Assembly (NCBI GenBank): GCA_023415725.1
Contig: JAEZJR010000240.1
Location: forward strand, 1-10,567
Origin: Acidobacteriota bacterium
GTDB lineage: Bacteria > Acidobacteriota > Blastocatellia > Pyrinomonadales > Pyrinomonadaceae
DNA: 10,567 nt
Direction: 5' to 3'
The notes under the pieces were generated by a model that was not told the origin of the DNA, ran no database searches, and worked only from the letters and a program-made list of their open reading frames with translations. Positions 1 to 5,586 of the stretch are shown piece after piece; the stretch's first letter is position 1; every line of letters begins with the position of its first letter. Position numbers and translations under genes: made by a program.

Positions 1-151
1 TCTTGTTAAAAGACATTAGTTAATAGTTACTCCGTGGGTAGGTGTGATGTTAGCAAACTGACACGGATATTACATTCATCAATACTTGGCGGTCAAGCAT
101 GCGTGCTAAGATACGAAATTTGGCCTGTGAGGCGATTCTCGGCAGAAATCG

Positions 152-1276
152 ATGGAAGGAAATCTGATTCGGACATTTATCGGGTGCATGTGGATCGCTG
201 CTATCGTTATTGCAGCGGCCCTTAGTTCGAGCGCCCAGTCCGGAGATTCTCTGGTCCAATGCTGGTCTTACCGCGAAGCAGTTTCTGTTAACGGCGGCCT
301 GCTGGTCGACAACATGAACGTCTATACGGTCGACGCGCAGGAGAGGGTGGTAGCACTCGACCGAAAGAACGGCTCGGTAACCTGGACGAGCGAGCTTGGC
401 GGGAGTGTCGTCCTGCCGATCCGGTCTATCAATTCAACGATCATCGTCGTTACCAGAACGAACTCGCCGAATGCCTCTGGCACGGCCTTCATACGAGCGA
501 TCAGCAAGGCAACGGGTATAACGAATTGGGTCTCGCAGCTTCCGTCGGCACAAAGTTATAAGTTGGCAGGCGACGAAAGAACGATCTTTGTATTGGCTCA
601 AGATGGGCCGCTGGTTGCGGTAGAGCCGTCGAACGGGGCCGTCAGATGGTCACGGGACGGTTCGGCGTTCGCGGGCAAAGAATCGTACCTCGGGGCCAAC
701 TGGATCGTAAGGAACAAGGGGCCTAAAACGATCGAGGTCGTGTCTCTGGAAACCTGGAGGACCCTAGGAATTCTCCAACTCAGCCTACTCCCGAAGGTGG
801 TTGTTTCGGGGAGAGATGGGGTGCTTGTCGCGGGCGACTCTCGAGGGAACCTCGAATCCATCTCGCTCGACCGTTTGTCAAAGAACTGGAAGTATAAGGC
901 TGGCGGTGCGATCTCCCATCTTATCCTTCGGGACGGGAACGTGATCGCTGCGTCAGCGGATAACTTCGTATATTCGCTCTCTCTTTCTTCGGGCAATGTC
1001 GAGTGGAAACGAAGAATGCCGGGGCGCGTCAGTTCGATAGGTACTTTGGCTGATTCCAGGCTGGCATTGACCGTCGTTGGGGAAAAGACCGCGTACATCC
1101 TCGATCTTTCTGACGGCAAATTTGGAGATCGGGTTGCGCTGGGTGGAGACGAGGAGTTCGTCGGCTATCCGCTTGCTGGCGACGATCGGTTCATCGTTGC
1201 ACTAACGAACCAGGGTGTGACAGCGTTTTCCGCAGGCTGCGCGGCGCGAAAAGCGGCGGACACAGCCGCCGCTTAA
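152..1276 (+). CDS. Secreted PQQ-like beta-propeller repeat protein (BamB-like fold)
   Basis: This 374-residue protein starts with a signal-peptide-like segment: one Arg (R7), a hydrophobic stretch at about residues 9-24, and a probable cleavage after S-S-A28. The rest looks like a beta-propeller of PQQ/pyrrolo-quinoline type. Repeated units carry a V-Y-x-x-D strand, then ALD or VEP, N/D-G and a Trp, seen at about residues 57-78 (VYTVD, VALDRKNGSVTW), 113-126 (AISKATGITNW), 146-166 (VAVEPSNGAVRW) and 273-285 (VYSLSLSSGNVEW). Such propellers occur in BamB (outer-membrane assembly) and in quinoprotein dehydrogenases. No dehydrogenase cofactor residues or lipobox are evident, so I infer an exported scaffold or binding protein and not an enzyme. 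No strong Shine-Dalgarno precedes the ATG; Met13 is an alternative start but would shorten the signal n-region. It converges on the DUF465 gene and probably ends at the hairpin covering its stop codon. Bases 1-151 upstream show no convincing promoter. Confidence 0.82.
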   Translation: MEGNLIRTFIGCMWIAAIVIAAALSSSAQSGDSLVQCWSYREAVSVNGGLLVDNMNVYTVDAQERVVALDRKNGSVTWTSELGGSVVLPIRSINSTIIVVTRTNSPNASGTAFIRAISKATGITNWVSQLPSAQSYKLAGDERTIFVLAQDGPLVAVEPSNGAVRWSRDGSAFAGKESYLGANWIVRNKGPKTIEVVSLETWRTLGILQLSLLPKVVVSGRDGVLVAGDSRGNLESISLDRLSKNWKYKAGGAISHLILRDGNVIAASADNFVYSLSLSSGNVEWKRRMPGRVSSIGTLADSRLALTVVGEKTAYILDLSDGKFGDRVALGGDEEFVGYPLAGDDRFIVALTNQGVTAFSAGCAARKAADTAAA

Positions 1277-1285
1277 AAACTTTTT
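1251..1285. terminator. Probable bidirectional terminator hairpin at convergent gene ends
   Basis: A perfect 9-bp inverted repeat (AAGCGGCGG at 1251-1259, CCGCCGCTT at 1266-1274) encloses a 6-nt loop. It overlaps the last codons of the propeller gene. Read rightward it is followed after a few A residues by a T5 run at 1281-1285. Read leftward, toward the propeller gene from the DUF465 gene that ends at 1304, the stem runs directly into TTTT. A hairpin between convergent genes with T runs on both sides fits a shared intrinsic terminator, although the rightward T run is offset by about six bases. Confidence 0.6.
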
Positions 1286-1303
1286 ATCGAGCTCGTCTGT
1301 AAA

Positions 1304-1558
1304 CTAATGCGAGATCTCGTAATCGTGCATCATCTCAAAGATGGCATCCTTCACCATTAATTTCTTCTTCTTCAGGGTTGCTTCTTCTAACTGTTCGTCG
1401 TCGTTGGGGTAGGTCAAATGGGCGAGTTCACTAAGCCTTGCTTCGAATGATTGATGTTGGTTAACCAGTTCGCGAAACGTCGGATTGGATTTGAGAAGTT
1501 CGTCTCTCACAACATCAGGAGTTGAAAGGTCCATGGCGATTCGTTCCTCACTTGTCAA
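1304..1558 (-). CDS. Small DUF465 / YdcH-like coiled-coil protein
   Basis: The 84-residue product is helical and charged. It shows the DUF465 (YdcH) layout: an N-terminal segment with NPTFRELVNQHQSFEARL (F-x-x-L and H at the start of the first helix), a short D/E-rich turn (PNDDEQLEE), and a basic LKKKKLMVKDAIFEMM helix matching the family LK-K-K-L-x-LKD-I signature. Members are usually 70-85 residues; molecular function is unknown. The tracked start is a TTG (1556-1558) with AGGTG eight bases upstream. An ATG at 1532-1534 with GAGGA upstream would give 76 residues, and either is plausible. The gene has its own promoter upstream and ends just before the convergent terminator, so it can be transcribed apart from rimI and tsaB. 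Confidence 0.8.
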   Translation of the reverse strand: MTSEERIAMDLSTPDVVRDELLKSNPTFRELVNQHQSFEARLSELAHLTYPNDDEQLEEATLKKKKLMVKDAIFEMMHDYEISH

Positions 1559-1611
1559 TGTAGTCTCACCTGCAGTTTGGCCGCGGCCGACAACAGCAGG
1601 CTTAAGTTCAA

Positions 1612-1639
1612 CTTATACCATAATCGAGGCAAGAATCAA
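1612..1639 (-). promoter_or_regulatory. Sigma-70-type promoter with extended -10 for the DUF465 gene
   Basis: On the minus strand the -35 TTGATT (1634-1639) and -10 TATAAG (1612-1617) are 16 bases apart. The -10 is preceded by TGG, giving an extended -10. The inferred transcript would begin near 1605 and carry a leader of about 47 bases. That leader contains the GC-rich palindrome GGCCGCGGCC (1579-1588). Called from sequence match only. Confidence 0.5.
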
Positions 1640-1648
1640 GCATTTGGG

Positions 1649-2110
1649 TCAAGAGTCGCTGACCAGTGTGAGCTTCATCACAATCGCGTTCTCGACCGGC
1701 GAAGAATAGAAGTTCCGACGCATCGTCACCCGTCTGAAGCCATTGTTTTCATAGAATCGGATCGCGTTTTGATTTGATTCCCTCACCTCGAGCCAGACCC
1801 CATTGCAGCCGCTATCGATAAAGTTTTGTATCGCATTTTCCAAAAGTTCGTGACCTATTCTCTTCCCTCTGGATCCCTGGGTGACGGCGATGTTGTAGAT
1901 CTCTCCATCAGTCCCTTCAACCGAGCTCGGAACGATTCGACCAGATACGAAACCGATGATCTCCGGGCCTATGTGAGCTACCACAAAAACGGCGTCGCCT
2001 CGGCTCGCTTCTTCGCGATATTGATCGGCCGTCCATGAGTCGATCCCGCTGCTCAGCGCGATTTGCCGAACAACGTCCGCATCCTTCGGGCTGGCTTTGC
2101 GTAACGACAA
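1649..2110 (-). CDS. rimI: Ribosomal-protein-alanine N-acetyltransferase (GNAT family)
   Basis: A single-domain GNAT acetyltransferase of RimI type, which transfers acetyl from acetyl-CoA to a protein N-terminus (S18 in E. coli). Motif A is visible as EIYNIAVTQGSRGKRIGHELL, the beta-4 strand plus acetyl-CoA pyrophosphate loop. RimI hallmarks follow: WLEVRESNQNAIRFYENNGF, then a Tyr and ENAIVMKL at the C-terminus. One change from the usual loop is R-G-K-R-I-G in place of R-G-K-G-I-G. I prefer a TTG start at 2108-2110 because TGAGG, overlapping the tsaB stop, lies eight bases upstream, and the protein then begins at the usual family position (SLRKAS). In-frame ATGs at 2146 and 2188 would overlap tsaB by 26-68 bases and lack well-placed ribosome sites. 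The tsaB-rimI order is common and supports the call. Confidence 0.88.
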   Translation of the reverse strand: MSLRKASPKDADVVRQIALSSGIDSWTADQYREEASRGDAVFVVAHIGPEIIGFVSGRIVPSSVEGTDGEIYNIAVTQGSRGKRIGHELLENAIQNFIDSGCNGVWLEVRESNQNAIRFYENNGFRRVTMRRNFYSSPVENAIVMKLTLVSDS

Positions 2111-2120
2111 CGAACCAGCC

Positions 2121-2768
2121 TCAGGCGAATCGTGGGTTTCGTACATAGATCGGCTCGAGGGACCCGGAGCCAGGGTGTGTCGCGGCATACCTTCCGAGAT
2201 ACTCCGCGAGGTTGGAACGGACTTCGGTTAACGCGATCTCAGGATACAAGGTTTCAATTTGAGAAATGTCTATGTCCGGGTGGTGGGCGATTCGTTCCGG
2301 ACGGCCCTCACTCACGAACGAAACGAACTCGTCGATCCCGCCTACTAAATAGTCCCCTTGCGGGGTTCCATCCTCAAACAAACGGAAACTTAGGTCTGAC
2401 CGCCCGATCGGGGCCACAACAGCTAAAGACGACCCGGAACCTTCGGCAATCGCGTCGAAGAGGGGCACGCCCGTACAAGGTATTCCCAAGGCCATCGACA
2501 GACCCATGGCCGTGGCAAGCCCGATGCGGAGGCCGGTGAAGCTTCCCGGGCCGTTCGAAACTGCAATAGATGCTAGGTCGGATTTGCGGGTACCGGTCCT
2601 CTGGAGGAGATCGTCGATCTGCAGAATCAAGTCCTCAGCTCTTGAAACGGAGTCATCGCCGGCGGTTCCGGCGATGGGCGTCCCTTCCCGTAAGAGCGAG
2701 ATGCTGCCGCCCCGGATCGCGGATTCGATCGCGAGGATCAAATTTCCCTTTTTGATTGAATTGACCAT
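2121..2768 (-). CDS. tsaB: tRNA threonylcarbamoyladenosine biosynthesis protein TsaB
   Basis: TsaB is the non-catalytic ASKHA-fold partner of TsaD in the complex that makes t6A at position 37 of ANN-decoding tRNAs. The 215-residue product shows the family start LAIES at residues 12-16, the signature GPGSFTGLRIG at 73-83, and the typical ending LEPIYVRN. Length is normal. The His-Ser-Glu found near residue 45 in many relatives is replaced by Arg-Ala-Glu, which is tolerable because TsaB does not bind metal for catalysis. The ATG at 2768 has no obvious Shine-Dalgarno. A TTG at 2739-2741 with AAGG five bases upstream would begin the protein at LILAIES, closer to relatives, so the true start is uncertain. 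rimI follows about ten bases after the stop, so the two are probably translated from one message. Confidence 0.92.
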   Translation of the reverse strand: MVNSIKKGNLILAIESAIRGGSISLLREGTPIAGTAGDDSVSRAEDLILQIDDLLQRTGTRKSDLASIAVSNGPGSFTGLRIGLATAMGLSMALGIPCTGVPLFDAIAEGSGSSLAVVAPIGRSDLSFRLFEDGTPQGDYLVGGIDEFVSFVSEGRPERIAHHPDIDISQIETLYPEIALTEVRSNLAEYLGRYAATHPGSGSLEPIYVRNPRFA

Positions 2769-2922
2769 TAGGCAAAGGATTGATTTTCCAATAGTCGGGC
2801 TAACACTTCAAATTGGGGGTCGCAAAGGGGGCGCAAAGCCGGTTTTCGCGAAACGGGTAATTTTCGCTGTATTTATCAGGGAAACGATAATTTAAATTAG
2901 GGCAGATCCTCAACCGGGTTAC

Positions 2923-3759
2923 TCAGCGGCCGATGCGTGGCGCGTTGCGGAGTTTTTTGACAATGCTTTTGATCTGGTAAGGCACCCGCCATGAGTCATC
3001 GATCGGTCCTTCAGTATCAGTGGTGGCAGCGATCGGATTAGGCGGAAATCGGTGCCGGACCTGTTTCACGAAAAGGTCTGGCTGCTTTAAACAACTTAAG
3101 AGTGGAATCCGAGGTTTGGGGTCGCGGGCCCATTCTCGATCGAGCGTTCTCCTATACCAATTTGGTAACTCAAATTTGCGAAGACTATTGGGTAGACCGG
3201 ATACATCCAGCCCAAGATAGTCGCGTGCGGTGGCAACCGCTGTCAGTACCCAGGTCCTACGAATCGGGCCGGGAGCGTCGATACATCTACTCCAATCGAA
3301 ATTCTCTGCTCTGTTCGAAACCAAATAGTAAATATCCCAGAGCTTTTCTTTGAACACTCCGCCGTCGATTAACCAGTGAGCCGACGTTATGCGCAAATTA
3401 TCCTCGTCTCCCAAAACGCGGACATCAATATCGTCGAGTTTTGCCAGGTAAGAGCGAGAAAATAGTTCTTCGAAACTTAGAGTGTCACGATCTCGGATTC
3501 CACCATGCACATCAACGGAGACGCTCTTGAAAGGAAGGCTGCGTATGATCCTAAGAGTCTTCCCGTAGTCCGCCGGGCTCACAATGATATCAATATCGTT
3601 GTAGCTTCTAAGTCGATTTTCGGGGTAAAACCTGGCTAGGCTCCAGCCTTTGAAACAAACCGCATCAAGCGATTGATTTTTGAATTGGTCGAAGATCGAC
3701 GCTAAACATTGATTAAGGGCCTTTTGTTGAATTAGGCTCCATTTCCTTTCAAGTTCCAC
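2923..3759 (-). CDS. Uncharacterised nucleotidyltransferase (NTP_transf_5-like)
   Basis: A 278-residue protein from a GTG start at 3757-3759. It resembles the NTP_transf_5 group of the polymerase-beta nucleotidyltransferase superfamily: an N-terminal helix (W-S-L-I-Q-Q), then CFKGWSLARFYPENRLR, and NDIDIIV with the paired metal-binding Asp (residues 55 and 57). VDVHGG follows, then SAHWLIDGG and LWDIYYLV. This family is often found with PqqD and HprK-like genes, and homologues occur as accessory enzymes in some lasso-peptide clusters. The substrate here is unknown. The reading frame stays open to 3945, but those 62 extra codons overlap the upstream gene and the inter-gene region and look non-coding. 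GTG is the first usable in-frame start after the upstream stop; GGA nine bases before it is a weak ribosome site. The gene is third in the leftward cassette, and a 154-bp gap follows before tsaB. Confidence 0.78.
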   Translation of the reverse strand: MELERKWSLIQQKALNQCLASIFDQFKNQSLDAVCFKGWSLARFYPENRLRSYNDIDIIVSPADYGKTLRIIRSLPFKSVSVDVHGGIRDRDTLSFEELFSRSYLAKLDDIDVRVLGDEDNLRITSAHWLIDGGVFKEKLWDIYYLVSNRAENFDWSRCIDAPGPIRRTWVLTAVATARDYLGLDVSGLPNSLRKFELPNWYRRTLDREWARDPKPRIPLLSCLKQPDLFVKQVRHRFPPNPIAATTDTEGPIDDSWRVPYQIKSIVKKLRNAPRIGR

Positions 3760-3841
3760 AAAGATGCATCCAAATAATAAAAGGACGACGAGTTCATAAA
3801 CGACCGCCGTCCAATTATAAATAGTTTTGGTCCTTATTTCG

Positions 3842-4339
3842 TTAGGGGGCGTTACCGCATACGTTCCCCGCCACACAAACAGGGGTACTTGCACACGCAG
3901 CAGTAAGCTCACAGTCTTGTACCTGGGTGCCAACGGTACAAGCACAGGAGGTGGAAGCCATTACGCTTGTAGGCGCGGCAAGCGATGCGATGATGGGAAG
4001 CGCGATCATTGAGGCCATACCGATTTTCTTAAGAGCCTCACGGCGGGATTGACCAGCGAACTTAGTCTGAACCTGGGCTTCGAGCAGGCTGTTTTCCTGA
4101 AGTTGGTCGATTGCGAGCCAAACGAGGTCGTCGGAGACTTTCTCTCCCGTCTGCGAACCGACCAAACGAGCTATGTCGGACACTGACGTCTTACCGTCAC
4201 AGGCCTTCCAAACCATAGCGGCGGTCTGGTTAAGGCAATGGGCCTTGTTGCTTTCAAGGTCGTACACGAGAACTTCGTTGGGCACATCCTGCACCACGAG
4301 TCCGTTCGTTCGAGCAGTCGGGTATTGCGAGTTATTCAT
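3842..4339 (-). CDS. PqqD-domain protein with internal Tat-like segment and Cys-rich tail
   Basis: This 165-residue protein has three parts. Residues about 12-88 form a PqqD-like domain: EVLVYDLESNKAHCLNQTAAMVW, then a DG at 48-49, a V-S-D-I helix and a final L-Q-E-N-S-L-L. PqqD domains are small winged-helix modules that bind RiPP precursor leaders. Residues 98-129 read like a signal peptide placed internally: S-R-R-E-A-L-K-K, a hydrophobic stretch (about 107-122) and V-M-A before S129. The last 36 residues hold six Cys (132, 134, 143, 149, 155, 161). I infer either a chaperone carrying its own peptide substrate or an anchored or exported protein whose tail is released. It follows the kinase gene by 33 bases and has the strongest ribosome site in the cassette. 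The PqqD call is fairly firm; the role of the tail is unknown. Confidence 0.8.
   Translation of the reverse strand: MNNSQYPTARTNGLVVQDVPNEVLVYDLESNKAHCLNQTAAMVWKACDGKTSVSDIARLVGSQTGEKVSDDLVWLAIDQLQENSLLEAQVQTKFAGQSRREALKKIGMASMIALPIIASLAAPTSVMASTSCACTVGTQVQDCELTAACASTPVCVAGNVCGNAP
3845..3952 (-). other. Cys-rich C-terminal tail coding segment with six-residue Cys periodicity
   Basis: This part of the PqqD-domain gene encodes residues 130-165. Cys occurs at 132, 134, 143, 149, 155 and 161. The last four are spaced exactly six apart (C-ELTAA-C-ASTPV-C-VAGNV-C). It directly follows the predicted cleavage-like V-M-A-S site. Six Cys in thirty residues with this regularity resembles a peptide core or metal/disulfide-rich tail and is not part of a PqqD fold. 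Confidence 0.6.
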
Positions 4340-4340
4340 T

Positions 4341-4349
4341 TTCTCCTCC
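4341..4349 (-). promoter_or_regulatory. Strong Shine-Dalgarno for the PqqD-domain gene
   Basis: GGAGGAGAA on the minus strand contains a full anti-SD match (GGAGG at 4345-4349) five bases before the ATG at 4337-4339. Neither the kinase upstream nor the nucleotidyltransferase downstream has a comparable site. This suggests the PqqD/Cys-tail protein is made in excess of its enzyme neighbours. Confidence 0.75.
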
Positions 4350-4372
4350 AGAAAAATCCAGTCAAGGTGAAG

Positions 4373-5215
4373 CTAATCCTTATTAGCCAAATCTAAATTG
4401 TCGTCAAAATAAGACAAGATCGAGCGCGCAGCTGTCTGTGCTTCGCCTCGCAAACTCTTGATGATTATTGCACGACTAAACGCTGTGTTCAAGACCTTTA
4501 GTGAAAAATCCGTGCTGTAACGGATCGGAATCACTTCGGGCACCGTTTCCATTATACCGATGCCCATTGAGAGCTTTTCAGGTCGGAATTCCGCCTCATT
4601 CTCGAATTTCGTTAAGACGACCAATCCGACCGGGATCGGATGACTCCCGATCTCCGCCCCAAACTCAGCCGGGGGAACGGGAATTTGTATTTCCGAACCT
4701 GGGGTCCGGACTGAAAGATCCCGTTCGTATGGGTGAACTAAACCGGAAGGGTTGATCACTGCGTACTCGTCCGAATAATAATCTGCACCGAGACGAATCA
4801 ATTCGCTGACGAGTGTCGTTTTGCCGGCACGGCTCGCGGCGGGCAGAATGATCGCTTTACCACGCCACCCTACTACGCCGGCATGAATGAAGACCCACTC
4901 CCGAGCCTTTTCCGCTACGTGCACGCGGATCATCGTGTTTAGTAGCCGGCGGAAATAGATTTCCTTTTCTAGAGGGCCAGACGGCTGACCTTCATTTGTG
5001 AAAAACAACTTTCCTTCTGAGTCCCGATAGACCCCGAACGTGTGATCAACAGCATCGGTCTTGTTTTCAATGATCTCCAGGCGCTTGATGAGTGCCGTAG
5101 ATGCGACCTCCATTCCAAGTTCAAGAAGCTCGGGGCGGTCGCTTTCCATGCGCACTTTTACGCCGAAAGCCTCGAATACCAGATCAAAGTTAGAACGGAC
5201 AGCCATTTCCTGCAT
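4373..5215 (-). CDS. HprK-like serine kinase-related P-loop protein
   Basis: A 280-residue protein related to the C-terminal kinase domain of HPr kinase/phosphorylase. Landmarks are WVFIHAGVV (about 107-115), a P-loop PAASRAGKTTL (125-135), GADYYSDEYAVI (143-154; the S-D-E is the usual acidic site after the P-loop), and LVHPYERDLSVR (159-170), followed by a less conserved C-terminus. The first Gly of the Walker A is Ala here. It lacks the HPr-binding N-terminal domain of true HprK but has about 100 residues of its own. Homologues sit beside PqqD and NTP_transf_5 genes, and related enzymes phosphorylate precursor peptides in some lasso-peptide clusters. Here I infer a protein or peptide kinase with the PqqD-domain protein as candidate partner. 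It is the first gene of the leftward cassette, with a promoter upstream. Met1 (5215) and Met4 (5206) are both possible starts, neither with a good ribosome site. Confidence 0.8.
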   Translation of the reverse strand: MQEMAVRSNFDLVFEAFGVKVRMESDRPELLELGMEVASTALIKRLEIIENKTDAVDHTFGVYRDSEGKLFFTNEGQPSGPLEKEIYFRRLLNTMIRVHVAEKAREWVFIHAGVVGWRGKAIILPAASRAGKTTLVSELIRLGADYYSDEYAVINPSGLVHPYERDLSVRTPGSEIQIPVPPAEFGAEIGSHPIPVGLVVLTKFENEAEFRPEKLSMGIGIMETVPEVIPIRYSTDFSLKVLNTAFSRAIIIKSLRGEAQTAARSILSYFDDNLDLANKD

Positions 5216-5586
5216 TACAATATAAGAAACGGAACAAACACTCTAACTTTGTTCAGTGATTTCGTGCAAATCTAACATTATTCAACACTTAGGTCAATAA
5301 TATTTTTCGGGTCCGAGTAAGGCGCATTTGGGACGCTTTAGCTTCGCAATAATTGCCGCTACCTCATAAACAGGTTTCGGGAAGGCTCCGACGATACGCA
5401 AAAATCACCAGATCCCAGCGGCGCTTAATAAACACACCACAATTAAAACAAAATTGGCTGCTTGAAATAGACCGATCAAGAGCGGTGTTTCGCTGGAAGT
5501 ATAACTAAATGGTAACCTTTAACATAAATCGCCGTCCGGTTCGGGCTGTCATCGTAACACTTTTGAGCCGGAATTCCGCCCCTTAA
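5216..5586. other. Divergent intergenic region without a recognisable gene
   Basis: These 371 bases separate the leftward kinase cassette from the rightward heptose genes. The left end holds the kinase promoter. I see no open frame of useful length, no tRNA and no strong terminator. A TATAAC near 5502-5507 could be a -10 for the rightward genes, but no matching -35 precedes it. Near the right end is the perfect palindrome CGGAATTCCG (5569-5578), eight bases before the ATG of the fusion gene. It occupies the place where a ribosome site would be expected. Confidence 0.5.
5269..5297 (-). promoter_or_regulatory. Sigma-70-type promoter of the kinase-PqqD-nucleotidyltransferase cassette
   Basis: The minus strand has -35 TTGACC (5292-5297) and -10 TAGATT (5269-5274) with the ideal 17-base spacer. 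The predicted transcript begins near 5262, giving a leader of about 47 bases before the kinase ATG. The -35 matches five of six consensus bases and the -10 four of six. Confidence 0.5.

Noticed and set aside
44..151. Promoter for the propeller gene (TTGGCG with TAAGAT)
   Set aside because: Spacer is only 15 bases and both boxes are weak, so I do not call it.
598..1119. 173-codon minus-strand ORF inside the propeller gene
   Set aside because: Antisense shadow of a well-supported gene; the translation is Ser/Arg/Pro-rich without any family pattern.
2844..2853. Palindrome TTTCGCGAAA in the gap upstream of tsaB
   Set aside because: Ten-base palindrome with no T run and no clear promoter around it; too short to claim an operator.
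2132..2895. Plus-strand ORFs opposite tsaB (2132-2539, 2506-2895)
   Set aside because: Arg-rich shadows of tsaB on the other strand with no recognisable motif.
3814..3819. Perfect TATAAT on the minus strand before the nucleotidyltransferase
   Set aside because: No acceptable -35 at 16-18 bases; the sequence is in an AT-rich spacer where such hexamers arise by chance.
3760..3945. 62-codon N-terminal extension of the nucleotidyltransferase frame, including a hydrophobic stretch
   Set aside because: It overlaps the end of the PqqD gene on the same strand and then runs through the inter-gene spacer; the translation is unlike the family, while the family pattern begins right after the GTG at 3759.
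2923..5215. Full lasso-peptide biosynthetic cluster
   Set aside because: Kinase, PqqD-like and nucleotidyltransferase genes fit as accessory parts, but there is no B2 peptidase, no C cyclase and no classical precursor; calling it a lasso cluster would overreach.
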